From Ampullimonas aquatilis (lineage in GTDB: Bacteria; Pseudomonadota; Gammaproteobacteria; Burkholderiales; Burkholderiaceae_D): a DNA stretch of 64,000 nt. The position numbers and the translations under genes are program-made. Under the pieces are notes generated by a model that was given only the letters and a program-made list of their open reading frames with translations, was not told the DNA's origin and did no database searches. Of the stretch, positions 1-8,869 are shown piece after piece; the stretch's first letter is position 1, and each line of letters begins with the position of its first letter. Location: assembly GCF_049675895.1 (NCBI RefSeq), contig NZ_CP183834.1, positions 1,736,001 through 1,800,000 on the forward strand, written 5' to 3'.

Positions 1-1276
1 TGGCACCGACCCAGGCAATCGCCACATTGGCATAAAAGCCGAGTGTGGCTTCCAGCGCTTTAAAGATACCCAGTTCCATGAGCATCAGCGCAATTGCCAC
101 ATTGAATACCAGCCACACGACGCGTCCCGGATGGCTATGGGTAAGCCGAGCAAAAAAATTGGACCAGGCAATCGAGCCCGCATAGGCATTGGTCACATTG
201 ATCTTCAACTGGGACAAAACCACAAACACACCGGTGACCAGCAAGGCCATTTCAGGCGAAGTGAACACATATTTGAAGGCCACAAAATACATTTGCGTCG
301 GCTCGGCCACTTTGTCGATGGGGACTTCATGTTGCAAACATAAAAACAATAAAAACGAGCCGGCCAACAATTTGAGAATACCCAGCAAGATCCAGCCCGG
401 CCCCGCACTGATGAGGGCCACCCACCAGGTAGTGCGGCTCAGTTGTGTGGCCGGGCGCGGTAAAAAGCGCAAGAAGTCGACCTGCTCACCAATTTGCGCG
501 ACCAATGAAAACACCACCGCCGAGGCCGCACCAAACAGCATGAGATTAAAGCTGCCGGCCGATTCACCATGTCGGCCAGTAAAGCTGGTCCAGTCGGTAA
601 AAGCACTGGGCAGGCGCATGGCAATCACCACAAACGGCAAAAGCATCAGGATCAGCCAGAGCGGCTGTGTCCACATTTGAAATTTACTGATCAGCGTAAT
701 ACCGTGGGTGACCAGCGGGATGACCAGCAAGGCGCTGATCACATAGCCAATCCATAAGGGAATACCGGCGCACATTTCAAAGGCCAGCGCCATGATGGCG
801 GCCTCAATCGCAAAAAAGATAAAGGTAAACGAGGCGTAGATCAGCGAAGTAATGGTGGAGCCAATATAGCCAAAGCCTGCTCCCCGTGTGAGCAAATCCA
901 TATCCACGCCATACTTGGCCGCATAAAAACTCACTGGCAAGCTGGTGATGAAGATGACCAGACCCACCACCAGAATCGCCCAGAAGGCATTGGTAAAACC
1001 ATAGTTGAGCGTGATGGCGCCACCAATCGCTTCGAGTGCCAGAAATGAAATCGAACCGATGGCCGTGTTGGCCACCCGCCATGCCGACCATTGCCGCGCT
1101 CCTTTGGCGGTAAAACGCAGGGCGTAATCTTCCAGCGTCTGATTGGCGACCCAACGATTGTATTCACGACGAAAACGAAGAATCTTTTGCGTTCCGGGCA
1201 TGGCTGATGACAACTCTTGTGATGGATTCAATAAAAAGCCAGACAGGTCAGCACGCAGTGACCACTTCTTTGCCAC
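1..1276 (-). CDS. NCS1-like (purine-cytosine permease type) membrane protein, probable N-terminus of a permease-histidine kinase hybrid; partial
   Basis: The minus-strand frame is open from a GTG at 1276 to the window edge, about 425 codons, so the C-terminus is missing. An ATG at 1201 (MPGTQKILRF) is an alternative start. The translation has many hydrophobic segments and motifs such as ANQTLEDYALRFTAK, NTAIGSISFLALEAIGG and DLLTRGAGFGYIGS, typical of the NCS1 purine/cytosine permease fold. From family knowledge, proteins with this opening in pseudomonads and methylotrophs are often sensor kinases in which the permease domain is fused to a histidine kinase. It diverges from the amide transport operon, which fits a sensor or transporter for amides or related nitrogen compounds. 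The fusion is inferred, because the kinase part would lie outside the window. Confidence 0.75.
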   Translation of the reverse strand, partial: MAKKWSLRADLSGFLLNPSQELSSAMPGTQKILRFRREYNRWVANQTLEDYALRFTAKGARQWSAWRVANTAIGSISFLALEAIGGAITLNYGFTNAFWAILVVGLVIFITSLPVSFYAAKYGVDMDLLTRGAGFGYIGSTITSLIYASFTFIFFAIEAAIMALAFEMCAGIPLWIGYVISALLVIPLVTHGITLISKFQMWTQPLWLILMLLPFVVIAMRLPSAFTDWTSFTGRHGESAGSFNLMLFGAASAVVFSLVAQIGEQVDFLRFLPRPATQLSRTTWWVALISAGPGWILLGILKLLAGSFLLFLCLQHEVPIDKVAEPTQMYFVAFKYVFTSPEMALLVTGVFVVLSQLKINVTNAYAGSIAWSNFFARLTHSHPGRVVWLVFNVAIALMLMELGIFKALEATLGFYANVAIAWVGA

Positions 1277-1707
1277 GGTAAATACCTTTCAAACTGGTGC
1301 AACCGCCAGCCCACTGCGCTTTGATAGTGCGCTGACTTTGCAAGACTCAGCACCAATTCGTGCATCAGACCTGTTTGAATGACTGCTTAGTGCAGTGCGC
1401 TAAACACCACAGGCCGCACAATCCCCCCTCCCCGCTTGCTCGGGATAGATCTGCCTTGTGCATAACAACAAACATGCCAACTTGTTGAATTGGGCTGCTC
1501 CTGACGTACGTATTGACCTACGCAATTTGACGTATTTGCGCATCGCAGCAATGCCACTACAGTTCACTCCCAGTGCAGCAAGCTAATCCTTCACTTTGCC
1601 AGCAGTTGATTCGGCAACACAGTTTTAAGCAAAAAATGTATAGCAACAGCAATTTATAGCAACAGCGTTAATGCGGTATTCATGACAAACCAACCCAAGG
1701 AGTGACT
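1277..1707. promoter_or_regulatory. Divergent control region of the amide operon
   Basis: About 430 bases without a gene separate the divergent permease-like gene and the amide-binding protein gene. The clearest structure is a cluster of three TGAC-containing repeats starting at 1502, 1514 and 1528 (TGACGTACG, TGACCTACG, TGACGTATT), which could bind a regulator. AAGGAG at 1697-1702 is the ribosome binding site of the downstream gene. I found no convincing -24/-12 promoter here; the nearest match, on the minus strand near 1470, lacks the essential GC. Confidence 0.4.
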
Positions 1708-2997
1708 ATGTCGAAACAAGACTCAAACAACGAAAAAGGTTTACCGGGCAAGCAGGTCGAGCAGATTTCCAATTCGCGTCGGTTGATTACCCAAGGTCTG
1801 TTTTCTCTGCCAATTCTGGGGCTGCCTGGCATATCGTTTTCAGCAGACCAATATCCCACTGCCAAGGTCAACACCACCAAACTGGCGGTGACTGATACGG
1901 AAGTCGTTGTGGGTCAATTGCACTCGGCCACCGGCACGATGGCAATCAGTGAAACCGGCTCGATTCAGGCCGAGCAATTGGCCATTGACCAGATCAATGA
2001 AATGGGTGGTGTGCTCGGTCGCAAGATCAAGGTGATCAAGGAAGACGGTGCTTCCGACTGGCCAACCTTTGCTGAAAAATCCAAGAAACTGCTGGTCAAC
2101 GACCGCGTGGCCTGCGTATTTGGCTGCTGGACTTCGGCCTCCCGTAAAGCCGTATTGCCAATTTTTGAAAAAGAAAACGGCATGCTCTACTACCCCACTT
2201 TCTATGAAGGTCTGGAGCAATCCAAGAACGTGATCTACACCGGCCAGGAGGCGACCCAACAGATTTTGTGGGGCCTGGACTGGGCGCAAAAAGAGAAGAA
2301 AGCCAAGTCGTTTTTCCTGGTGGGCTCAGACTACATCTGGCCACGCACTTCCATGAAGATTGCACGCAAGCATATTGAAAACTTCCAGAAAGGCACAGTC
2401 GTTGGCGAAGAATATTATCCACTGGGCAATACCAACTTCAACTCGTTGATCAACAAGATCAAGGTTGCCAAGCCCGACTGTATTTTCATTGCGGTGGTCG
2501 GTGGCTCCAACGTGGCTTTCTACAAACAGCTCAAGGCAGCTGGCGTGACGGCTGACAAACAGTTCCTGCTGACCATTTCGGTGACCGAAGATGAAGTGCT
2601 CGGTATTGGTGGTGAAAACATGGCGGGCTACTACGCTTCCATGAAGTACTTCGAGTCACTCGACAACGCCAACAACAAAAAGTTTGTGGAAGCCTTCAAG
2701 GCCAAATATGGTCCCAAATCGGTGATTGGAGATGTGACACAAGCGGCTTATCTCGGCCCCTGGCTCTGGAAAGCGACGGTTGAAAAAGCCGGCAGTTTTG
2801 ATGTTGACAAGATCGCTGCCGCCTCGGCAGGCATTGAATTCAAAGGTGCACCAGAGGGTTACGTGAAGATTCACGAAAACCATCACCTGTGGAGCAAAAC
2901 GCGCATTGGTCAGGCGCAACTGGATGGTCAATTCAAGGTCGTGGCCGAATCTCCCAATCTGATCGAACCTAACCCATTCCCAAAAGGGTATCAATAA
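1708..2997 (+). CDS. fmdD: Amide/urea ABC transporter substrate-binding protein (FmdD/UrtA type)
   Basis: Periplasmic binding protein that captures short-chain amides or urea for the ABC transporter encoded next to it. The body matches the UrtA/FmdD family, with QLHSATGTMAISE near the start of the mature part and the segment FGCWTSASRKAVLP. ATG 1708 was chosen because AAGGAG lies 5 bases upstream; a GTG at 1702 is in frame but sits in the ribosome binding site. The N-terminus contains SRRLIT followed by a hydrophobic stretch ending near FSADQ, which looks like a twin-arginine (Tat) rather than a Sec signal. First gene of an operon with two permeases, two ATPases, formamidase and amidase. Substrate is inferred from context; urea cannot be excluded. 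Confidence 0.88.
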   Translation: MSKQDSNNEKGLPGKQVEQISNSRRLITQGLFSLPILGLPGISFSADQYPTAKVNTTKLAVTDTEVVVGQLHSATGTMAISETGSIQAEQLAIDQINEMGGVLGRKIKVIKEDGASDWPTFAEKSKKLLVNDRVACVFGCWTSASRKAVLPIFEKENGMLYYPTFYEGLEQSKNVIYTGQEATQQILWGLDWAQKEKKAKSFFLVGSDYIWPRTSMKIARKHIENFQKGTVVGEEYYPLGNTNFNSLINKIKVAKPDCIFIAVVGGSNVAFYKQLKAAGVTADKQFLLTISVTEDEVLGIGGENMAGYYASMKYFESLDNANNKKFVEAFKAKYGPKSVIGDVTQAAYLGPWLWKATVEKAGSFDVDKIAAASAGIEFKGAPEGYVKIHENHHLWSKTRIGQAQLDGQFKVVAESPNLIEPNPFPKGYQ

Positions 2998-3017
2998 TCC
3001 AGCTCGGCATGGCATAC

Positions 3018-3058
3018 GGTGAACCATATTGAATATTTAAACATCAAGATGGTTCACC
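3018..3058 (+). repeat. Stem-loop between binding protein and permease genes
   Basis: A perfect 10-base inverted repeat, GGTGAACCAT (3018-3027) and ATGGTTCACC (3049-3058), encloses a 21-base loop that can form a small inner TTGA/TCAA pair. It lies just after the binding-protein gene and has no T run. Such hairpins often protect the abundant binding-protein message or lower expression of the permeases; that role is inferred. Confidence 0.6.
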
Positions 3059-3238
3059 AAGGCAGCTTATCAAGGCGATTCATCAACACACAGTTTGATC
3101 GTTTTTTTAACTGCCTTGCGGTGTGCCGGTTGAATAGAAAGTTGGATAGAAGGTAAACACAAGTCTGTTTCTAGCGATGTAAGTTGACGTTGAATTGAGC
3201 ATATCAGGCTGAATTTGACAGTTTGCAGGAGGAATGCC

Positions 3239-4153
3239 ATGACCTTATCCGAGATGTGGAATATTGGACTGATGCAGGGCTTTGCAGGTTTGAGCCTGTT
3301 TTCAGTGCTATTGCTGATGGGCCTGGGGCTGGCCATCATTTTTGGACAGATGGGTGTAATCAATATGGCGCATGGTGAATTCATGACCATTGGTGCCTAC
3401 ACCATCTATCTGTTTTCCACGCTGACCGAAACCTACTTTCCCAGTCTGGTGCAAGGCTACTTTCTGGTCGCCATCATAGCGGCCTTTGCTATTGCCTTTG
3501 CCGTGGGCTGGCTGGTTGAATGGGCGCTGATCCGGCGTCTGTACAAACGGCCTCTCGATACCCTGCTCGCCACTTGGGGCTTGTCATTGGGTATGCAACA
3601 GATTTTTCGCTCAACCTTTGGCCCTAAAGAAGTCAGCCCGACCTTGCCTGACTGGATGATGGGTTCGTGGTCACCGCATGAAGGTCTGGATATTCCGATC
3701 AATGGTCTGTTTGTGATGGCGCTCACCCTGCTCGTTACTGCCGGTGTGCTGGTGGCGCTTTATAAATCGCGTTGGGGCCTGCGCGTGCGTGCCACGGTGG
3801 CCAACCGGCCGATGGCCAATGCAGCCGGCATCAATACCAGCAAGACTGACCGACTCACCTATGCCATTGGTTGCGGCATTGCCGGTGTGGCCGGTGCAGC
3901 CTTTACGACGATAGGCTCTACCGGCCCAACCAGCGGCTCGCTGTATATCGTAGATGCCTTTTTGGTAGTCACGTTTGGTGGTGCCGCCAGCCTGCTGGGT
4001 ACGGTGGCCTCGGCCTTTGGGATTGCGCAGATGCAGTCGATTGCCGAATTTTTCCTGACAGGCTCGATGGCCAAGGTACTGACGCTGCTGTTGATTGTCA
4101 CGATCCTGATGATCCGTCCGCAAGGTCTGTTCGCCTCCAAAATCCGCCGCTAA
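3239..4153 (+). CDS. fmdE: Branched-chain-type ABC permease, amide/urea transport (UrtB/FmdE type)
   Basis: Inner-membrane permease of the LivH/UrtB family, about 304 residues with eight or so hydrophobic segments. The motif GQMGVINMAHGEFMTIGAY near residue 37 is characteristic of the family. ATG 3239 is chosen because AGGAGG at 3227-3232 is correctly spaced; a TTG at 3215 lies upstream of it. It should pair with the second permease downstream to form the channel of the amide transporter. A 240-base gap with a hairpin separates it from the binding-protein gene. Confidence 0.9.
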   Translation: MTLSEMWNIGLMQGFAGLSLFSVLLLMGLGLAIIFGQMGVINMAHGEFMTIGAYTIYLFSTLTETYFPSLVQGYFLVAIIAAFAIAFAVGWLVEWALIRRLYKRPLDTLLATWGLSLGMQQIFRSTFGPKEVSPTLPDWMMGSWSPHEGLDIPINGLFVMALTLLVTAGVLVALYKSRWGLRVRATVANRPMANAAGINTSKTDRLTYAIGCGIAGVAGAAFTTIGSTGPTSGSLYIVDAFLVVTFGGAASLLGTVASAFGIAQMQSIAEFFLTGSMAKVLTLLLIVTILMIRPQGLFASKIRR

Positions 4154-4173
4154 TCCATCATGAGGAGTGATCT

Positions 4174-5412
4174 ATGAATGCAATCAAAAACTGGATTAAC
4201 CAAAGCGGACTGGGCAGTTTTCTCATCCTCGCGCTGATCCTGTTGGTCGTCTTTCCAATGGCCATGGATATCTTTCGGCTCAATCTGGTTGGTAAATATC
4301 TGACCTATGCTTTTATCGCAATTGGTCTGGTGATGCTGTGGGGTTACGGTGGTATTTTGAGTCTGGGCCAAGGTGTATTTTTTGGCTTGGGTGGTTACTG
4401 CATGGCGATGTTTCTCAAGCTCGAAGCGTCTGACCCGATCACCACCAAAATTCAGTCCACACCGGGCATTCCTGACTTTATGGACTGGAACCAGCTCACT
4501 GAATTGCCGTTCTGGTGGAAACCGTTTCAGCATTTGCCACTGGCCTTGCTGGCAGTCTTGCTGGTACCAACTGCACTCGCATTCATTGTAAGTTTTGCGA
4601 TGTTCAAACGGCGCGTTGGTGGGGTTTACTTTGCCATCATCACCCAGGCAGTGGCCTTGATTCTGACGGTGCTGATCATTGGTCAGCAAGGTTATACCGG
4701 TGGCGTGAATGGCATCACAGATCTGAAAACCATGTTGGGTTGGGACATCCGCGATGACAGCTCCAAGTACATTCTTTACTTTGCCAATGCTGCCCTCTTG
4801 CTTGGCTCGATTCTGGCCTGCCGCTGGATTCAAAAAAGCAAGCTAGGCACGCTGCTGCTGGCCATGCGTGACAAGGAAGACCGGGTGCGCTTTTCTGGTT
4901 ATGACGTTGCCATGTTCAAGGTATTTGTGTTCTGTCTGGCTGCGATGTTGTCAGCCATTGGCGGTGCCATGTTCACCTTGCAGGTTGGTTTTATGTCCCC
5001 GTCCTTTGTGGGCATCGTACCCTCCATTGAAATGGTGATCTACGCCGCAGTCGGTGGGCGCATGTCTTTGGTGGGTGCCGTCTATGGCACGTTGCTGGTC
5101 AACTTTGGCAAGACTTACTTTTCCGAGAGCTTTCCTGATCTCTGGCTGTTTTTGATGTCAGCACTGTTCATTGGTGTGGTGTTGGCGTTTCCGAATGGCT
5201 TGGCTGGCTTGTATGAAAGCCATATCAAGCCCTGGATGCAGAAACAATTGGCCAAAAAGCTGGCAAAAAAAAACGCCATCTCGCCGGAGTCTCTGGCGGA
5301 TGAATCCACACCAGCCAACCCAGCCACAGTACTCAAATCCGTACCACTTCATGTACCGGGAGCTGCAGTCCCTCCCGTGCTCCCCCCTGGCATGCAAGGT
5401 AAACAGGCCTGA
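4174..5412 (+). CDS. fmdF: Branched-chain-type ABC permease, amide/urea transport (UrtC/FmdF type)
   Basis: Second membrane subunit (LivM/UrtC family), 412 residues, starting 20 bases after the first permease with GAGGAG ahead of the ATG. The family signature GGILSLGQGVFFGLGGY lies near residue 60, and multiple transmembrane segments follow. A polar, proline-rich tail of about 60 residues after the last membrane segment (KKLAKKNAISPES to the end) is probably cytoplasmic and varies in this family. Works with the upstream permease and the two ATPases downstream. Confidence 0.9.
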   Translation: MNAIKNWINQSGLGSFLILALILLVVFPMAMDIFRLNLVGKYLTYAFIAIGLVMLWGYGGILSLGQGVFFGLGGYCMAMFLKLEASDPITTKIQSTPGIPDFMDWNQLTELPFWWKPFQHLPLALLAVLLVPTALAFIVSFAMFKRRVGGVYFAIITQAVALILTVLIIGQQGYTGGVNGITDLKTMLGWDIRDDSSKYILYFANAALLLGSILACRWIQKSKLGTLLLAMRDKEDRVRFSGYDVAMFKVFVFCLAAMLSAIGGAMFTLQVGFMSPSFVGIVPSIEMVIYAAVGGRMSLVGAVYGTLLVNFGKTYFSESFPDLWLFLMSALFIGVVLAFPNGLAGLYESHIKPWMQKQLAKKLAKKNAISPESLADESTPANPATVLKSVPLHVPGAAVPPVLPPGMQGKQA

Positions 5413-5464
5413 TACAGACAGGCAACCCGGCAACTAGCGAAAAGAAAACATCAAAGGAAACATC

Positions 5465-6205
5465 ATGAGTAAAGAAATCGTGCTGGCCATTGAAGATTTA
5501 ACCGTCTCCTTTGATGGCTTCAAGGCCATCGACAACCTGAATCTGTATATCGACAAGGGTGAGCTGCGCGTGGTGATTGGCCCCAATGGCGCGGGTAAAA
5601 CCACGCTGCTGGACTTGATCTGTGGCAAGACCAAGGCCAGTAAAGGCAGTATCAAATTTAAAAATGGCGAGATGACCAAACTGCCCGAGTACGAAATTGT
5701 GCGCTCGGGTATTGGTCGCAAGTTCCAGACCCCATCCATCTATGAAAACCTGAGTGTGTTTCAAAACCTCGAAGTGTCCTTTCCGCGTGGCCGCGGTGTG
5801 TTTGGGGCACTGGCCTTCAAGTGTGATGCAGAAGTCAAGGACGAGGTACAAAAAGTCGCCGAAGAAATTGGTCTGGCCGACAAGCTATATACCGAGGCCG
5901 GCCTGCTTTCTCATGGGCAAAAACAATGGCTGGAAATTGGCATGCTGTTGATGCAAGACCCGGAATTGCTGATGCTCGATGAACCCATTGCCGGCATGAG
6001 CGCCCGTGAACGGGAACTGACAGCTGACCTGCTGAAACGCATTTGCCAGAACCGCTCGATGATTGTGATTGAGCATGACATGGACTTTGTGAAGCAGATT
6101 GCCCATCGTGTCACGGTCATGCATCAGGGCAAGATTCTCGCCGAAGGTTCGATGGAAACCGTGCAGTCAGACCCACGGGTGATTGATGTGTATCTGGGAC
6201 ATTGA
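5465..6205 (+). CDS. urtD: ABC transporter ATP-binding protein, amide/urea transport (UrtD type)
   Basis: Cytoplasmic ATPase of 246 residues in the LivG/UrtD group. Walker A GPNGAGKTT is near residue 40 and Walker B LLMLDEPIAG near residue 170. The signature motif is the variant LSHGQKQWLEIG, which is typical of UrtD in place of LSGGQ. AAAGGAAA before the ATG serves as ribosome binding site. It should form a heterodimer with the next gene's ATPase to power amide or urea uptake. Confidence 0.9.
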   Translation: MSKEIVLAIEDLTVSFDGFKAIDNLNLYIDKGELRVVIGPNGAGKTTLLDLICGKTKASKGSIKFKNGEMTKLPEYEIVRSGIGRKFQTPSIYENLSVFQNLEVSFPRGRGVFGALAFKCDAEVKDEVQKVAEEIGLADKLYTEAGLLSHGQKQWLEIGMLLMQDPELLMLDEPIAGMSARERELTADLLKRICQNRSMIVIEHDMDFVKQIAHRVTVMHQGKILAEGSMETVQSDPRVIDVYLGH

Positions 6206-6286
6206 GCCAGGTGCTACGGAACCGATGTGCCAATCGAATGGTTCGCATTACTCATTCATTACTAATTATTTTTGCAGGAGTCGATG

Positions 6287-6976
6287 ATGCTCAATGTCAA
6301 TGATGTGTATGTCAGTTACGGCCAGAGCGAAGCACTGCATGGCATTTCGTTTGAGGCCAACAAGAATGAAACCGTGGCCATCATGGGCCGCAACGGAATG
6401 GGCAAGACCACGTTGTTCAAGTCCCTGATTGGTATGCTGCCGCTCAAGTCGGGCAGCATCAAGGTTGCCGATAACGAAGTTTCTGGCGATGAAAGCTTTC
6501 GCCGGGTTGCTAAAGGGATTGCCTATGTACCGCAAGGGCGCATGATTTTTTCAACCCTGACCGTACAGGAAAACATTGAAACCGGTCTGGAAAATGCCAA
6601 AAGCAAAAAAATTCCGGATGAAATTTATGCCCTCTTTCCGGTCTTGTACGACATGCGCAAACGCAAGGGTGGCAACCTGTCAGGCGGCCAGCAGCAACAA
6701 CTGGCGATTGCCCGTGCCCTGGTGACAGACCCCAAGGTGCTGTTGCTGGATGAGCCTACCGAAGGAATTCAGCCGTCCATCATCAAGGACATTGCCAAGG
6801 CCTTGAATGAAATTCGCAAGATGCGCGAAATCACCATCATCGTCTCGGAACAGGTCTTGAGTTTTGCCATGGATGTGGCCGATCGCCTGTTTGTGATTGA
6901 AGGTGGCCGGCTGGTGCATGAAAGCAGCCGTGCCAATACCGACACGGCGCACATCAAGCAGTTTTTGTCGGTTTGA
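6287..6976 (+). CDS. urtE: ABC transporter ATP-binding protein, amide/urea transport (UrtE type)
   Basis: Second ATPase of the transporter, LivF/UrtE group. It has Walker A GRNGMGKTT, signature LSGGQQQQLAIARAL and Walker B LLLDEPTEGIQPS, the last very typical of UrtE. Three in-frame starts lie close together (TTG 6272, ATG 6284, ATG 6287). GCAGGAG at 6274-6280 is best spaced for ATG 6287, giving 230 residues beginning MLNVNDVYV. It is the last transport gene before the formamidase. Confidence 0.9.
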   Translation: MLNVNDVYVSYGQSEALHGISFEANKNETVAIMGRNGMGKTTLFKSLIGMLPLKSGSIKVADNEVSGDESFRRVAKGIAYVPQGRMIFSTLTVQENIETGLENAKSKKIPDEIYALFPVLYDMRKRKGGNLSGGQQQQLAIARALVTDPKVLLLDEPTEGIQPSIIKDIAKALNEIRKMREITIIVSEQVLSFAMDVADRLFVIEGGRLVHESSRANTDTAHIKQFLSV

Positions 6977-7053
6977 TGCGTGCAGTTTTAACCTGAATTT
7001 GACAGTCGCAGTACGCGTTTGATTATTCATTCATATATATCAAGGAGCACAAC

Positions 7054-8286
7054 ATGGCAGACACACTGATTAAAGTTGATCTTAACCAGTCCCCTTACGA
7101 AAACGAGCAGGTTCATAACCGCTGGCATCCGGACATTCCCATGGCCTGCTGGGTCAAGCCTGGGGATGACTTCATTTTGGAAACCTATGACTGGACTGGC
7201 GGCTTCATCAAAAACAATGACAGCGCCGATGATGTGCGTGATATCGACTTGTCCATCGTGCACTTTCTGTCAGGCCCGGTGGGCGTTGAAGGCGCAGAGC
7301 CTGGTGATCTGCTGGTAGTTGACTTGCTGGATATTGGTGCCAAGGCAGATAGCCAATGGGGTTTTAATGGCTTCTTTTCCAAGAAAAATGGTGGTGGCTT
7401 TTTAACCGATCATTTTCCACTGGCACAAAAATCCATCTGGGATTTTCAGGGTATGTTTACCAAGTCACGCCATGTACCCGGCGTGAACTATGCCGGTCTG
7501 ATTCACCCTGGATTGATTGGTTGTCTGCCAGATCCGGCCATGCTGGAAAAATGGAATGAGCGTGAAGTCGGCCTGATTGCCACCGAGCCAGATCGCGTAC
7601 CACCGTTGGCCAATCCACCATTTGCCGCCACAGCCCATATGGGCAAGTTGACGGGTGATGCCAAGGCACAAGCCGCCGCCACCGGTGCGCGGACCGTACC
7701 ACCGCGTGAGCATGGCGGTAACTGTGACATTAAAGACTTGTCGCGCGGCTCCAAAATTTATTTCCCGGTATATGTCAAAGGTGCGGGCCTGTCGGTAGGT
7801 GACTTGCACTTCAGCCAGGGCGATGGTGAGATCACCTTCTGTGGCGCGATTGAAATGGCTGGCTGGGTTCATATGAAAGTGGCAGTCATCAAGGATGGCA
7901 TGAGCAAGTACGGGATTAAAAACCCGATTTTCAAGCCTTCCCCGATCACGCCCAACTATAACGACTACCTGATCTTTGAAGGCATCTCCGTTGATGAAGC
8001 AGGCAAACAATATTATCTGGACGTCAACGTTGCCTATCGTCAGGCCTGTTTGAATGCCATCAATTACCTGACCAAGTTTGGCTACACCCCAGCCCAGGCT
8101 TATGCAATCCTGGGTACGGCACCAGTGCAAGGCCATATCAGTGGCGTAGTGGATATTCCCAACTCGTGCGCGACCTTATGGATACCGACGCAGATCTTTG
8201 ACTTTGATATCCGACCCAATGCCAATGGGCCCACCAAGTTTTTGAGTGGTGGACCGGATATACCGATGTCGCCGGATTTGAATTGA
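7054..8286 (+). CDS. fmdA: Formamidase
   Basis: Hydrolyses formamide to formate and ammonia in the cytoplasm, supplying nitrogen and, in a methylotroph, formate. The 410-residue sequence matches the acetamidase/formamidase family in length and in conserved stretches such as NRWHPDIPMACWVKPGD, SIVHFLSGPVGVEGAEPGD and HPGLIGCLPD. It closely resembles FmdA of Methylophilus methylotrophus as I recall it. CAAGGAG precedes the ATG. It is flanked by the transporter genes and by fmdB, the arrangement known from Methylophilus, so substrate assignment is strong. Confidence 0.95.
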   Translation: MADTLIKVDLNQSPYENEQVHNRWHPDIPMACWVKPGDDFILETYDWTGGFIKNNDSADDVRDIDLSIVHFLSGPVGVEGAEPGDLLVVDLLDIGAKADSQWGFNGFFSKKNGGGFLTDHFPLAQKSIWDFQGMFTKSRHVPGVNYAGLIHPGLIGCLPDPAMLEKWNEREVGLIATEPDRVPPLANPPFAATAHMGKLTGDAKAQAAATGARTVPPREHGGNCDIKDLSRGSKIYFPVYVKGAGLSVGDLHFSQGDGEITFCGAIEMAGWVHMKVAVIKDGMSKYGIKNPIFKPSPITPNYNDYLIFEGISVDEAGKQYYLDVNVAYRQACLNAINYLTKFGYTPAQAYAILGTAPVQGHISGVVDIPNSCATLWIPTQIFDFDIRPNANGPTKFLSGGPDIPMSPDLN

Positions 8287-8338
8287 ACGTTGGTCGTTAG
8301 TTGAACACACCAGATATTCAAAATTTAAAGTAGCGCCT

Positions 8339-8373
8339 TCTATTGAGCCAGTTTTCTTATGCGGCTCAATAGA
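8339..8373 (+). repeat. Stem-loop between fmdA and fmdB
   Basis: An 11-base perfect inverted repeat, TCTATTGAGCC (8339-8349) and GGCTCAATAGA (8363-8373), with a 13-base loop. CC and GG just outside extend the stem imperfectly. No T run follows, so it is more likely a message-stabilising or attenuating hairpin than a simple terminator. It would let fmdA be made at a higher level than fmdB. Confidence 0.6.
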
Positions 8374-8414
8374 GGGCAGTCGGATCAATTATTTACTCAA
8401 CCAGTCGAGCACTT

Positions 8415-8780
8415 ATGCCAACTTACGATTACGCCTGCCCGCAATGTGGCGCTTTTGAAGCCGTGCGCAAGATTGCCCAACGTGATGAACCCGCCTTCTG
8501 TCCGCATTGCGGCAGTGCCAGCGAGCGCCAGCTGATTGTGGCGCCGAGCTTTGCAGATATGCCGGCCGATCGACGCCTGGCGATGGCGGTCAATGAAAAA
8601 GCCAGCCACGAGCCCAAGTTGTCCTCGCAATATCGGCATCGCGCCGGTTGTAGTTGCTGCTCGGCCAGTAGCAGCAGCGCTAAAGTGACTGATTCAAGCG
8701 GCCGTTTCTTCACCGATCCGGGGCGCCCCAAACCGGCCAAATCGTTTGCCAATAAACGACCCTGGATGATTAGCCATTAG
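8415..8780 (+). CDS. fmdB: FmdB family zinc-ribbon protein
   Basis: A 121-residue protein starting MPTYDYACPQCG, the hallmark of the FmdB/CxxC_CxxC_SSSS family. Two CxxC pairs (CPQCG near residue 9 and CPHCG near 31) form a zinc ribbon. A further cysteine cluster, GCSCCSASSSS, lies near residue 78. FmdB was described as a possible regulator of the formamidase genes in Methylophilus, but its biochemical role is unsettled. It sits between fmdA and the amidase gene. Confidence 0.9.
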   Translation: MPTYDYACPQCGAFEAVRKIAQRDEPAFCPHCGSASERQLIVAPSFADMPADRRLAMAVNEKASHEPKLSSQYRHRAGCSCCSASSSSAKVTDSSGRFFTDPGRPKPAKSFANKRPWMISH

Positions 8781-8869
8781 CAAGTCATGTTGAATGAGCC
8801 TACCTTGCTGAGGGCCATGACTTCTGGATCTTGATTGCAACTGTTAACCCTTTCATTAAGGAGCCCAAC

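Noticed and set aside
189..680. 163-codon plus-strand frame
   Set aside because: It is antisense to the permease-like gene, whose minus-strand frame is open to the window edge and has clear family motifs.
1455..1480. Possible -24/-12 promoter on the minus strand
   Set aside because: TGGCATG is present but the -12 element reads TTGT in place of TTGC, and no sigma-54 activator is nearby.
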